Source: Szabonella sp046295215 (GTDB lineage: Bacteria > Pseudomonadota > Alphaproteobacteria > Rhodobacterales > Rhodobacteraceae). From it: DNA of 64,000 bases. This document shows, one piece after another, positions 21,201 through 29,013 of this stretch (the first letter of the stretch is position 1; every line of letters starts with the position of its first letter). The DNA lies in contig JBKBNP010000001.1 of NCBI GenBank assembly GCA_046295215.1, positions 124,001 to 188,000 of the forward strand. The letters are read 5' to 3'. The translations under genes were made by a program, and so were the position numbers. The notes below the pieces were generated by a model, which made no database searches, was not told the origin of the DNA, and saw only the letters and a program-made list of their open reading frames with translations.

Positions 21201-21247
21201 ATTCCCATCCGCAGACCTGCGCGCGCTGCGATGCGGCCCTTGGCTGA
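18233..21247 (+). CDS. ileS: Isoleucyl-tRNA synthetase
   Basis: This 1004-residue class Ia synthetase charges tRNA-Ile. It has HLHIGHAL near residue 75, the editing-domain WTTTPWTIP motif near 270, the KMSKS loop at 684-688, and a C-terminal zinc-finger-like CARCW...CARC. The ATG at 18233 gives a normal N terminus (CADTPDYRETVFLPETEF). A stretch from about 18900 to 19250, inside the editing domain, is unusually AT-rich and uses codons such as TTA, CTA, AGG and ACA that are rare nearby. This suggests a recombined segment. The reading frame is intact. Confidence 0.97.
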   Translation: MCADTPDYRETVFLPETEFPMRAGLPAREPGWLARWEKIGIYDRLRDKAAQAAETGTPRPPFTLHDGPPYANGHLHIGHALNKVLKDMVVRSQQMMGHDARYVPGWDCHGLPIEWKIEEQYRAKGLNKDDVDIVAFRQECRKFAEGWIDIQREEFKRLGITGNWADPYLTMDYHAEAVIADEFLKFLMNGTLYQGSKPVMWSPVEKTALAEAEVEYHDHTSHTIWVAFKVVRPTNPFKLAHLASGVNGMVSEANADALELTDSGARVLIWTTTPWTIPQNRAVAFNPGIAYGLYEVTGRPQDSNATIGATYLMADNLAAQVMAAAKLDNSMYRRVRDVTNDELAALTLAHPYRGAEGAKGEWDFDVPMLPGDHVTDDAGTGFVHTAPSHGDDDYQMLLKFQGPNYPDLKMTYNVLEDGSYRADLPVFGGQAIILPDGKEGPANVANIKQLAYSGALFAKGKLKHSYPHSWRSKAPLIYRNTPQWFVAIDKPLEDGLSTYGDTIRSRALNSINQLVTWTPQTGRNRLHSMIEARPDWVLSRQRAWGVPLTCFVKKGVKPTDPDFLLRNEEVNARIVAAFEAEGADVWYVQGFKEKILSGIVDPSDYEQVMDVLDVWFDSGSTHAFVLRDRVDGAADGIADLYLEGTDQHRGWFHSSMLQACGTKGRAPYRGVLTHGFTLDEKGMKMSKSLGNTVAPQEVIDEYGADILRLWVAQSDYTVDLRIGKEILKGTADSYRRLRNTMRYMLGALNGWDGARVARADMPELEQLILHRLAELDAKVRKGYAAYDFQGLFQEIFTFATSDLSTFYFDVRKDVLYCDPANSLLRRSCLTVMDAIFARMTLWLAPILPFTMEEVWLCRAPSEGDSIHLHDFPETPADWLDAGLAVRSAKVRAVRRVVTGALEVERRAKTIGSSLEAAPVVHLSADLAQIVTNPETFATLCITSAVTLTTDPAPEGAFTLEDVPGVAVVFAHAQGEKCARCWQILPDVGRHSHPQTCARCDAALG

Positions 21248-21250
21248 TCC

Positions 21251-21508
21251 ATGACCGGCGCGGAGCCCTTTGATGAGGTGATCCGCGCCGCAATTCTGGA
21301 CCATGCGCTGCGGCGCGCGCCGAAAACGCTCTGCCCGTCCGAGGTGGCGCGGGCATTGAGCCCCGATTGGCGGCCCCTGATGCCGCATGTACGCGCGGTG
21401 GCCGCCGGTATGGCCGAGGTGGAGATCCTGCAAAAAGGCGCGCCCGTGCCGGACCCGGCAGCGTGCAGGGGCCCGGTGCGGCTGCGCCTCAGCGCCGCTC
21501 GGGAATGA
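21251..21508 (+). CDS. DUF3253 protein
   Basis: This 85-residue protein matches the small DUF3253 family: AILDHALRRAPKTLCPSEVARAL, then a winged-helix-like second half ending KGAPVPDPAACRGPVRLRL. It starts three bases after ileS stops, so it is probably cotranscribed. Its last 20 bases overlap the end of the convergent pcs gene. Function unknown; the fold suggests nucleic-acid binding. Confidence 0.75.
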   Translation: MTGAEPFDEVIRAAILDHALRRAPKTLCPSEVARALSPDWRPLMPHVRAVAAGMAEVEILQKGAPVPDPAACRGPVRLRLSAARE

Positions 21509-22181
21509 TCTGCTGCGCGATGCCCGCGAAGGTCAGGTAAAGCGAGGTCACGACAAGCCCCCAATGCGCCCAGCTTTCGGGGTGGAAATCCACCCATGCC
21601 GCCCATCCGGCAAAGAAGGTCCAGGCCAGCGCCATGGCCAGATTGACCGGATACCAGCGCTGTGTGCGGGTCGGGTGGATGAATTTGAGGTTGGTGAACA
21701 TCGCCACGGTCAGCGCCACCACAAAGAACAGGATCGTCCAGTATCCGGGTGACAGCGCGAACATCACCAGCACGAACATGTTCCAGCAGGCCGGAAAGCC
21801 TGCAAAGGAATAATCCTTCGTTTTCATGCGGGTATCGACGAAATAGATGACCGATCCGAAGGTGATGACGATGATGGCGAGCCATCCCGTCCAGCCCGGC
21901 AGCAGCCCCGACTTGAACAGCGCATAGGCGGGGATGAACACATAGGTCAGATAGTCGATGATGAGGTCGAGAAGCACCCCGTCATAGGTCGGCCAGTTGG
22001 TCTTGACGTCATAGCGCCGCGCCAGCGGGCCGTCGATGCCATCGACCACCAGCGCCACGACCAGCCACAGGAACATCAGATCCCATTTTTCCTCGACCGC
22101 TGCCAGCATGGCGAGCATGGCCAGAACGGCGCCGGTCGCGGTGAAGAGATGGACGAGAAGGGCCTTGATCTTGAGAGACAT
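21489..22181 (-). CDS. pcs: Phosphatidylcholine synthase
   Basis: This 230-residue inner-membrane CDP-alcohol phosphotransferase condenses CDP-diacylglycerol with choline. The catalytic pattern D50-G51-x2-A54-R55 ... G68-x3-D72-x3-D76 has the wider spacing typical of bacterial Pcs rather than the usual eight-residue gap. About seven hydrophobic helices follow, with DTRMKTKDYSFAGFPACWN. The start MSLKIKALLVHLFTATG is the usual Pcs N terminus; an ATG four codons upstream is an alternative. The pathway gives phosphatidylcholine directly from host or environmental choline. Confidence 0.93.
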   Translation of the reverse strand: MSLKIKALLVHLFTATGAVLAMLAMLAAVEEKWDLMFLWLVVALVVDGIDGPLARRYDVKTNWPTYDGVLLDLIIDYLTYVFIPAYALFKSGLLPGWTGWLAIIVITFGSVIYFVDTRMKTKDYSFAGFPACWNMFVLVMFALSPGYWTILFFVVALTVAMFTNLKFIHPTRTQRWYPVNLAMALAWTFFAGWAAWVDFHPESWAHWGLVVTSLYLTFAGIAQQIIPERR

Positions 22182-22195
22182 GGCGGGCTGCAACC

Positions 22196-23119
22196 TCAGG
22201 CGCGGGGGTGGGAGGCCGCATATACAGCCATCAGCCGCGCGGTATCAACCGCCGTATAGGCCTGCGTCGTGGAAAGCGAGGCATGGCCCAGAAGCTCCTG
22301 AATGGCGCGCAGATCGCCCCCGGCGGTCAGAAGATGCGTGGCAAAGCTGTGACGCAGCGCATGGGGCGTGGCCGTGGCGGGCAGGCCCAGCCGGTTGCGG
22401 GTGCGTTCCATCGCGGCGGCAATCAGGCGGGGGTTCAGCGGCCCGCCCCGCACCCCCCGGAACAGCGGGCCACCCGGCGTCAGGTCATGCGGACAAAGAT
22501 CTGCATAGCGCGCGACCGCCTCGGCGGCGGCGGGGATCACCGGCACCAGCCGCATCTTGCCGCCCTTGCCGGTGATACGCAGCGTGGCGGGCAGGGGATG
22601 GGCGGCCCCCGTCAGGCCAAGCGCCTCGGAGATCCGCAGGCCGCAGCCATATAGCAGCGTCACAACGGCGGTATCGCGTGCGGCAATCCACGTCTCGCGC
22701 GCATCGTCACCCACAGTGTCCATCACGTCGCGGGCGGCATCTTCGGACAGGGGGCGGGGCAGTTTGCGGCGGTATTTCGGGGCGCGGGCCGACAGGGTGG
22801 CCGTGGCATCCACGCCCTCACGTTCGGCCAGCCAGGCGGTGAAGCCCTTGACCGCCGACAGCGACCGCGCCAGCGACCGCGCCGCAACGCCGCGCCCGCG
22901 TTCCTGCGCCATCCAGGCGCGCATGTCTGATTGACTGGCGGATGCCACTCCCCGCCGCCCCTCGGTGCCGCCGCGATGTTGCGCAAGAAAGGAGAGCCAG
23001 CCCGCCACATCCGCGCCATAAGCCTTGATCGTGTTGTCCGCCGCGCCGTCAAGGCCGCGCAGATGCGACAGCCATTCGGCCATCGCGTCCCGAACGGCCG
23101 GGGAGATTGCAAGCGTCAC
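22196..23119 (-). CDS. xerC: Tyrosine recombinase XerC
   Basis: This 307-residue site-specific recombinase resolves chromosome dimers with XerD at dif. The SAM-like core-binding domain covers residues 10-105. The catalytic residues are Arg162 (CGLRISEAL), Lys185 (TGKGGK), His253 and Arg256 (HALRHSF), His279 (LLGHASL) and Tyr288 (TTQAYTAV). It overlaps the DUF484 gene by four bases, an arrangement also seen in other proteobacteria, which marks it as the chromosomal recombinase and not a phage integrase. Confidence 0.94.
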   Translation of the reverse strand: MTLAISPAVRDAMAEWLSHLRGLDGAADNTIKAYGADVAGWLSFLAQHRGGTEGRRGVASASQSDMRAWMAQERGRGVAARSLARSLSAVKGFTAWLAEREGVDATATLSARAPKYRRKLPRPLSEDAARDVMDTVGDDARETWIAARDTAVVTLLYGCGLRISEALGLTGAAHPLPATLRITGKGGKMRLVPVIPAAAEAVARYADLCPHDLTPGGPLFRGVRGGPLNPRLIAAAMERTRNRLGLPATATPHALRHSFATHLLTAGGDLRAIQELLGHASLSTTQAYTAVDTARLMAVYAASHPRA

Positions 23120-23808
23120 GAGAGCCAGCGGCGCATCGTCCGCTCGAACACGCCTGCGAAAAACGCCAGCAGATCCGTGCCTTGCGTCGGCTTGAACTGG
23201 TGCGGATCCTCGGCCCCCATGACCAGCATGCCCGGCAGCCGCCCCTTGCCGAAATCGAGCCGCATCAGCGCCTCGGACCGGACCCAGCCCGCCTTTTCGC
23301 CATAGATCGCATCCGATTGCGGCACCACCTGCCGCAGCGTGACAGGCCGCAGGGACACGTTGCGCCCGCCCGAGATGTAATCGGCAATGAACCCCGGCTC
23401 GGCCACATACAGCACATCACCCAGACGGCGCAGGGCCGGATCTTCGGTCGATTGCACCGATTCCAGCACCAGACGGATGCAATCGACCCGCAGCGTCTGG
23501 GCCACCTCGCCGCCAAGACTGCGCAGGAAATCCTCGAAGCTCAGCGGGTCAAGAAGTTGCAGGATCGCGCGATGCACTTGATTGGTGCCGGCAAGGTTTT
23601 CATAGGCCGCCGCAATGACAGACCGGTGGGTGTCCTCCAACCGGTCGAGCCGCCCTTCCAGACGTTCCATCGCGATGCCGCGCAGGTCGACGATATTGCT
23701 GCCCATCGCGCGCTCATTGGCCGCGATCAGCGCCCGCATCACGTCACGATCCTCCAGAATCGTTTCCGGTGCCGCGATGATGCGGTCGCGCATGTCCTGT
23801 TCGATCAT
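23116..23808 (-). CDS. DUF484 family protein
   Basis: This 230-residue protein has an N-terminal helical segment (MIEQDMRDRIIAAPETILEDRDVMRAL), a coiled coil (MERLEGRLDRLEDTHRSVI) and a GAF-like domain ending in GKGRLPGMLVMGAEDPHQF. DUF484 proteins are commonly encoded with xerC, as here with an ATGA overlap. The function is not known; a GAF-like sensor linked to recombination or cell division is a guess. Confidence 0.85.
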   Translation of the reverse strand: MIEQDMRDRIIAAPETILEDRDVMRALIAANERAMGSNIVDLRGIAMERLEGRLDRLEDTHRSVIAAAYENLAGTNQVHRAILQLLDPLSFEDFLRSLGGEVAQTLRVDCIRLVLESVQSTEDPALRRLGDVLYVAEPGFIADYISGGRNVSLRPVTLRQVVPQSDAIYGEKAGWVRSEALMRLDFGKGRLPGMLVMGAEDPHQFKPTQGTDLLAFFAGVFERTMRRWLS

Positions 23809-23855
23809 CCGGTGACAGCCTCTTTATCGTCTTTGCGCGGCAGCCTACACGAGTT

Positions 23856-24509
23856 TCAGAGGATTTTCTGCCCTGTTTTTGCCCAGTCCTGCATGAACTG
23901 GTCCAGCCCCTTGTCGGTCAGCACATGGGAGGCGAGGCCCTTGATGACGGCAGGGGGCGCGGTGATGACATCGGCCCCGATCATCGCGCATTGCGCGACA
24001 TGGTTCGCCGTGCGGATCGAGGCGGCGAGGATCTCGGTCTTGAAGCCGTAATTGTCATAGATCGTGCGGATATCGGCAATGAGATCGGTGCCGTCGAGGT
24101 TGATGTCATCGAGCCGCCCGATGAAGGGGGAAATGAACGTGGCCCCCGCCTTGGCCGCCAGCAGCGCCTGATTGGCCGAGAAACAGAGCGTCACATTGAC
24201 CATGAAGCCCTCGCCCGACAGCACCTTGCAGGTTTTCAGCCCGTCCCAGGTCAGCGGCACCTTCACCGCGATATTGGGCGCGATGGCAGCCAGCTTGCGG
24301 CCTTCGGCGATCATGTCATCGGCCTTCAGCGCCACGACTTCCGCCGAGACGGGGCCGGAGACGATGCCGCAGATTTCCTTGGTGACTTCAAGGATGTCGC
24401 GCCCGGATTTCAGGATCAGCGAGGGGTTGGTGGTGACCCCGTCCGCCATGCCCAGATCGTTGAGTTCGGCAATGGCCGCGACATCGGCTGTATCGACAAA
24501 GAATTTCAT
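23856..24509 (-). CDS. Transaldolase / fructose-6-phosphate aldolase-like protein
   Basis: This 217-residue short transaldolase (TalC/FSA subfamily) has MKFFVDTADVAAI, the GVTTNPSLI motif, Schiff-base Lys83 in AVKVPLTWDG and the ISPFIGRLDD signature. It transfers dihydroxyacetone units in the pentose phosphate pathway or cleaves fructose-6-phosphate. The short form does not tell which activity dominates. It is divergent from priA, with 87 bases between them. Confidence 0.92.
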   Translation of the reverse strand: MKFFVDTADVAAIAELNDLGMADGVTTNPSLILKSGRDILEVTKEICGIVSGPVSAEVVALKADDMIAEGRKLAAIAPNIAVKVPLTWDGLKTCKVLSGEGFMVNVTLCFSANQALLAAKAGATFISPFIGRLDDINLDGTDLIADIRTIYDNYGFKTEILAASIRTANHVAQCAMIGADVITAPPAVIKGLASHVLTDKGLDQFMQDWAKTGQKIL

Positions 24510-24596
24510 GGGGCCTCTCCTCAAGGTCTGGCGGGGTTTTGCTGGTTGCTTTGGCGGTGTATTAGCGCAAAGCGGGACGGGGTGAAAGGGACAGGC

Positions 24597-26798
24597 GTGG
24601 ACGAGGCATGGCCAGAAGGGGAGGCGGTCGGCGTGGCTGTGACCGAGGCTCTGGGCCGCAGCCTTGGCCCGCTCCTCGATTACCGCGCACCCGAAGGCGG
24701 CTGCCGTCTGGGCGATTTTGTCGAGGTGCCCTTGGGTCCGCGCCGGGTGCTGGGGGTGGTCTGGGGCGCGGGGACGGGCGGGTTTGACCGGGCGAAACTG
24801 CGCCCTGTGACCCGCGTGCTGGACGTGGCCCCCATGCGCGACGAGATGCGCGCCTTTCTGGCGCGGGCCGCCGATTACACGCTGACACCTCTGCCCGCGA
24901 TGCTGCGGCTGGCCACCCGCGCGCCGGGGCTCGATGCCCCGCCTGCCACGCGGCGCGTTTACCGGCTGGGCGGGGCGGAGCCCGACCGCATGACCGAGGC
25001 CCGCGCCCGCGTGCTGGAAGTTCTGCGCAGCTATGGCGGACTTGCCTTCACGCTGACGGAACTGGCTGCGCAGGCAGGTGTCACGCCCTCGGTCGTCAAG
25101 GGGCTGGTCGGGCAGGGTGCGGTGCTGGAAGAGGAGGCCCCCCGCGACCTGCCCTATCCGCCGCTGGACCCGGAGGCGACAGTGGTGCGGCTGATGGGCG
25201 ATCAGGTGGCCGCCGGGGCGGCGCTGGCGGCCTCGGTCGCGGCGGGCCGGTTTTCGGCTACGCTGCTGAAAGGCGTCACCGGCTCGGGCAAGACGGAAGT
25301 ATACCTTGAGGCGGTGGCCGAGGCATTGCGCAAGGGGCGGCAGGCGCTGGTCCTGTTGCCGGAAATCGCGCTGACCGGGGAATTTCTGGCGCGGGTCGAG
25401 GCGCGGTTCGGGATGCGGCCCGCCGAGTGGCATTCCGGCGTCACCATGACCGAACGCCGGAGGCTCTGGCGCATGGCGGCCGAGGGGGGTGTGCAATTCG
25501 TGGCGGGCGCGCGCTCGGCGCTGTTCCTGCCCTTTCGCGATCTGGGGCTGATCGTGGTCGATGAGGAACATGACAGCTCCTACAAGCAGGAAGAGGGTGT
25601 GATCTACAACGCCCGCGACATGGCGGTGCTGCGCGGCGCGCTTTGCGGGGCGGCGGTGGTGCTGGCCTCGGCCACGCCGAGTCTGGAAAGCTGGGCCAAT
25701 GCGCAGGTGGGGAAATACCAGCGGCTCGATCTGGGCGCGCGCTATGGCGTGGCGGAACTGCCCGAAATGCGGGCGATCGACATGCGGGGCGAGAAACTGG
25801 CCGCCGACCGCTGGATTTCCGCCCCCTTGCGCGGTGCGGTGGAGGCGCGGCTGAAGGCGGGGGAGCAGTCGCTTTTGTTCCTCAACCGCCGGGGGTTCGC
25901 GCCCGTCACCATCTGCCGGGCCTGCGGGCATCAGATCGGCTGCGACGATTGCGATGCGCGGATGGTGGAACACCGGTTCCTGAAACGTCTGATGTGCCAT
26001 CAATGCGGGGCGACGAAACCGCTGCCTACGATCTGCCCGGCCTGCGGGGTTGAGGGGCGGCTCGCGCCAGTGGGGCCGGGGGTGGAACGGCTGGCCGAGG
26101 AGGTGGCCGCGACCTTTCCACAGGCCCGGGCGGCGATCCTGTCATCGGATCTGTTCGGATCGGCGCGCGCATTGAAAGACCAGATCGAGGACATCGCGGC
26201 AGGCGGGGCAGACATCATCATCGGCACGCAGATCGTGGCCAAGGGGCACAACTTTCCCTTGCTGACGCTGGTGGGGGTGATCGACGCCGATCTGGGCCTG
26301 CAGGGGTCGGACCTGCGGGCCGCCGAGCGCACGTTTCAGTTGATGCGGCAGGTGGCGGGCCGGGCCGGGCGGGCGGAACGGCGGGGCGTCGCGCTCTTGC
26401 AGACGCATCAGCCTGAACACCCCGTCATCCGCGCCATCCTTGGCGGCGACGAGGAGGCATTTCTGGCCGCCGAGGCCGCCGAACGGCAACAGGCGGGCGC
26501 GCCGCCCTATGGGCGCATGGCGGGGATCATCCTGTCCTCGCCCGATGTGGCGGCGGCCTTCGATCTGGGGGGGGAACTGGCGCGGCGCGACGGCCCCCTG
26601 CGCGCCATCGGGGCCGAGCTTTATGGCCCCGCCCCCGCCCCCATCGCGCGGGTGCGCGGGCGGCATCGGGTGCGGCTGCTGGTCAAGGCCCCGAAAGGCG
26701 CCCCCCTGCAAGCCGCGATTGCCGAATGGATCGCGCATGTCAAGCTGCCGAGCAATCTGCGCCTTGCGGTGGACATCGACCCGCAAAGCTTTCTCTGA
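24597..26798 (+). CDS. priA: Primosomal replication helicase PriA
   Basis: This 733-residue superfamily 2 helicase restarts stalled replication forks. The N-terminal DNA-binding region contains YRAPEGGCRLGDFVEVPLGPR. Walker A is GVTGSGKTEVY, Walker B DEEHD, and the zinc module carries CRACGHQIGCDDCDAR and CHQCG...CPACG. The helicase C-terminal lobe has GTQIVAKGHNFP and QVAGRAGRAERRG. I chose GTG 24597, which has AAAGGGA seven bases upstream; GTG 24582 would add five residues. No ATG is suitably placed. Confidence 0.95.
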   Translation: MDEAWPEGEAVGVAVTEALGRSLGPLLDYRAPEGGCRLGDFVEVPLGPRRVLGVVWGAGTGGFDRAKLRPVTRVLDVAPMRDEMRAFLARAADYTLTPLPAMLRLATRAPGLDAPPATRRVYRLGGAEPDRMTEARARVLEVLRSYGGLAFTLTELAAQAGVTPSVVKGLVGQGAVLEEEAPRDLPYPPLDPEATVVRLMGDQVAAGAALAASVAAGRFSATLLKGVTGSGKTEVYLEAVAEALRKGRQALVLLPEIALTGEFLARVEARFGMRPAEWHSGVTMTERRRLWRMAAEGGVQFVAGARSALFLPFRDLGLIVVDEEHDSSYKQEEGVIYNARDMAVLRGALCGAAVVLASATPSLESWANAQVGKYQRLDLGARYGVAELPEMRAIDMRGEKLAADRWISAPLRGAVEARLKAGEQSLLFLNRRGFAPVTICRACGHQIGCDDCDARMVEHRFLKRLMCHQCGATKPLPTICPACGVEGRLAPVGPGVERLAEEVAATFPQARAAILSSDLFGSARALKDQIEDIAAGGADIIIGTQIVAKGHNFPLLTLVGVIDADLGLQGSDLRAAERTFQLMRQVAGRAGRAERRGVALLQTHQPEHPVIRAILGGDEEAFLAAEAAERQQAGAPPYGRMAGIILSSPDVAAAFDLGGELARRDGPLRAIGAELYGPAPAPIARVRGRHRVRLLVKAPKGAPLQAAIAEWIAHVKLPSNLRLAVDIDPQSFL

Positions 26799-26812
26799 CG
26801 GTCAGGTCGCCC

Positions 26813-27697
26813 TCAGATCCGGGCGGTGATCCAGTCGGGCCGGATGCCGCAAGCCGCGATATAAGGGGCCGGATCATGGCCCGCGAACAGCCCGTCTGCC
26901 GTAACGAACACCCCCTGCCAGCCGCGCGCCTGCGCGCCCAGAATATCGGTGTGCAGCGTGTCGCCGCTCATCGCGATGCGGGCGGGTGGCGTGCCGGGCA
27001 GGGTGGCCTCGGCCATCTGGTAAACTTCGGGGAAAGGCTTGCCGAAGAACCGCACATCGGCGGGACCAGCGTCCAGCATCGCATGCCCATACCAGCCCGG
27101 TTCCAGCGACAGATGATCGCCGCGCGGGGCGACCAGATCGGCATTGGCAATGCGCAGCGGGCGGGGATGGTCGCGCAGCGCCGCCGCCAGAAGCGACTGG
27201 CGTTCGGGCGTCCATCCGGCGGAGGCAAGAAACAGGAACCCCTCGGCGCGGGCGAAATCCGCCGGATCCTCCCCCAGCCGCAGCGCCGCGCCGGGAATGT
27301 CTGTCAGCCCATCCCCGGGCAGCGCGATGCAGCCCCAGAGCCGTTCGTCCAACGCCGCCAGTGTCGCATCGCGGGAGGTGATGATTTCCGCCGGGTCCAG
27401 ATGCAGGCCGAAGCGGCGGAACTTGGCGACGGCGGCCGCATGGGGCTGGCTCGCGGCATTGGTCAGAAGGCGGATCTGCTTGCCCATGGCGCGCAGGGCG
27501 TCAAGGCAGGCATCCGCGCCGGGGATCAGCGCATCGCCGACATTCAGCACGCCGAACGCGTCGAAAACGAAAGCGTCGGCATGGTCGGCCATCGCCAGCA
27601 GCCCGTCGATCCGTCGTCCCGCGCCGGGCCTGCCGGGGGAGGGCAGGCGGGGTCGGATCGTCTCATATCGGGCAAAGGTGGCGGCGGCATCAGGCAT
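26813..27697 (-). CDS. HAD superfamily IIA phosphatase (TIGR01459-like)
   Basis: This 294-residue hydrolase begins its catalytic domain with FVFDAFGVLN, in which the nucleophile Asp and the acid/base Asp-equivalent position are followed by the subclass IIA cap. It has RLLTNAASQ (motif II), FFGKPFPEVY (motif III Lys) and MSGDTLHTDILGAQ (motif IV). TIGR01459-like members are sugar-phosphate or nucleotide phosphatases of unknown substrate. It stands alone, convergent with priA. Confidence 0.88.
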   Translation of the reverse strand: MPDAAATFARYETIRPRLPSPGRPGAGRRIDGLLAMADHADAFVFDAFGVLNVGDALIPGADACLDALRAMGKQIRLLTNAASQPHAAAVAKFRRFGLHLDPAEIITSRDATLAALDERLWGCIALPGDGLTDIPGAALRLGEDPADFARAEGFLFLASAGWTPERQSLLAAALRDHPRPLRIANADLVAPRGDHLSLEPGWYGHAMLDAGPADVRFFGKPFPEVYQMAEATLPGTPPARIAMSGDTLHTDILGAQARGWQGVFVTADGLFAGHDPAPYIAACGIRPDWITARI

Positions 27698-27781
27698 GTC
27701 GGGCGTCCTGTCAAAATCGGCGCGACAGTGGCCCGGTCAGGGCGCGGGGTCAATCATCCGCGCCCGTTCAGGTGGCGCCGT

Positions 27782-28288
27782 TCATTCCGCCGCGCGGCGG
27801 GGCAAGACCCAGCCCGGACGGATGAAATGGCAGGTATAGCCATGGGGCAGGCGCTCCAGATAATCCTGATGCTCCGGCTCGGCCTCCCAGAAATCGCCGG
27901 CCGGTTCCACCTCTGTCACCACCCGGCCGGGCCAAAGACCGCTGGCATCCACATCTGCGATGGTGTCCAGCGCGGTCAGGCGCTGGTCCTCGGTCAGGTA
28001 ATAGATGCCCGAGCGGTAGGAGAGGCCCCGGTCATTGCCCTGCCGGTTCGGCGTGGTGGGGTCGTGGATCTGGAAGAAGAATTCCAGAAGCTGGCGATAG
28101 CTCATCACTGCGGGGTCGAAGATCACCTCGATCCCCTCGGCATGGCTGCCATGGTTGCGGTAGGTGGCGTTGGGAACATCCCCGCCCGTGTAGCCGACAC
28201 GGGTGGACACCACCCCGGCCAGCTTGCGGATCAGATCCTGCATGCCCCAGAAACAGCCGCCCGCCAGAATTGCCCTCTCATGCGTCAT
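27782..28288 (-). CDS. msrA: Peptide methionine-S-sulfoxide reductase MsrA
   Basis: This 168-residue enzyme reduces the S epimer of methionine sulfoxide. The catalytic motif is GGCFWG with Cys12. GYTGGDVPNATYRN and HDPTTPNRQGNDRGLSYRS are typical of the family. The start overlaps the end of msrB by four bases (ATGA), so the pair is translationally coupled and repairs both epimers. Confidence 0.96.
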   Translation of the reverse strand: MTHERAILAGGCFWGMQDLIRKLAGVVSTRVGYTGGDVPNATYRNHGSHAEGIEVIFDPAVMSYRQLLEFFFQIHDPTTPNRQGNDRGLSYRSGIYYLTEDQRLTALDTIADVDASGLWPGRVVTEVEPAGDFWEAEPEHQDYLERLPHGYTCHFIRPGWVLPRRAAE

Positions 28289-28734
28289 GTCACATCCTCC
28301 ACCTGATCCAGATAGTCGCCATAGCCTTCGGCCTCCATGTCATCGCGATGGATGAAGCGCAGCGCCGCCCCGTTGATGCAATAGCGCAGCCCCCCCCGGT
28401 CGCGCGGGCCGTCGTCGAACACATGCCCCAGATGGCTGTCGCCATGGGCAGACCGCACCTCGGTCCGGATCATGCCATGGGTGAAATCGTTGATCTCGGT
28501 CACATGGGCGGGCTCGATCGGTTTGGTGAAGGAGGGCCAGCCGCAGCCAGATTCGAACTTGTCCGACGAGGCGAAAAGCGGCTCCCCCGAGACGATGTCG
28601 ACATAGATGCCGGGATCTTTGTTGTTGAGAAACGGGCCGGTGCCGGCACGTTCGGTGCCGTTCTGCTGCGTGACCCGGAACTGTTCGGGCGTCAGGCGGG
28701 CGATGGCCTCGGGCGATCTGGAATAGCGCGGCAT
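28285..28734 (-). CDS. msrB: Peptide methionine-R-sulfoxide reductase MsrB
   Basis: This 149-residue enzyme reduces the R epimer. It has FESGCGWPSF with a likely resolving Cys, RSAHGDSHLGHVF, and catalytic RYCINGAAL. The two CxxC pairs that bind structural zinc in many MsrB proteins are missing (GIYVDIVSGEPLF and HGDSHLGHVF lack Cys), so this is the zinc-free form. It is the first gene of the msrB-msrA pair. Confidence 0.95.
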   Translation of the reverse strand: MPRYSRSPEAIARLTPEQFRVTQQNGTERAGTGPFLNNKDPGIYVDIVSGEPLFASSDKFESGCGWPSFTKPIEPAHVTEINDFTHGMIRTEVRSAHGDSHLGHVFDDGPRDRGGLRYCINGAALRFIHRDDMEAEGYGDYLDQVEDVT

Positions 28735-28892
28735 GGCGGTTTCCTTGCTGTTGACCTGTCAGATATGGGGCGCGCGGGGCGGCACGTCAAACCCATGGGG
28801 CGCAGGCGGGATGAAGGCGGCGCAAGACCTCGCCCGGACCCTCAAATCCCTGTTGCCATATCCCGAGGCGAGGCGTTAGACTTTTGCCAACG

Positions 28893-28914
28893 CGGCGGCC
28901 CGGGCAGGCCGCCG
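28893..28914. other. GC-rich inverted repeat upstream of the papain-like gene
   Basis: A perfect 8-bp stem (28893-28900 with 28907-28914) lies in the 279-bp gap between the divergent msrB and papain-like genes, about 100 bases before the latter's start. It could be a regulatory dyad or leader hairpin. Confidence 0.35.
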
Positions 28915-29013
28915 TCTTGGTGCAAAGACCGATTGTGAACAAAGTGATTCAGGCAACGACCCGCCGTGATTTCGGGGAGCGGACTGTCGTTCCAACAGGA
29001 TGGGAGCATTTCG

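Noticed and set aside
22196..23119. Tyrosine recombinase as evidence of an integrated element
   Set aside because: Its XerC motifs and coupling to DUF484 mark the chromosomal housekeeping gene. No att repeats or phage genes are nearby.
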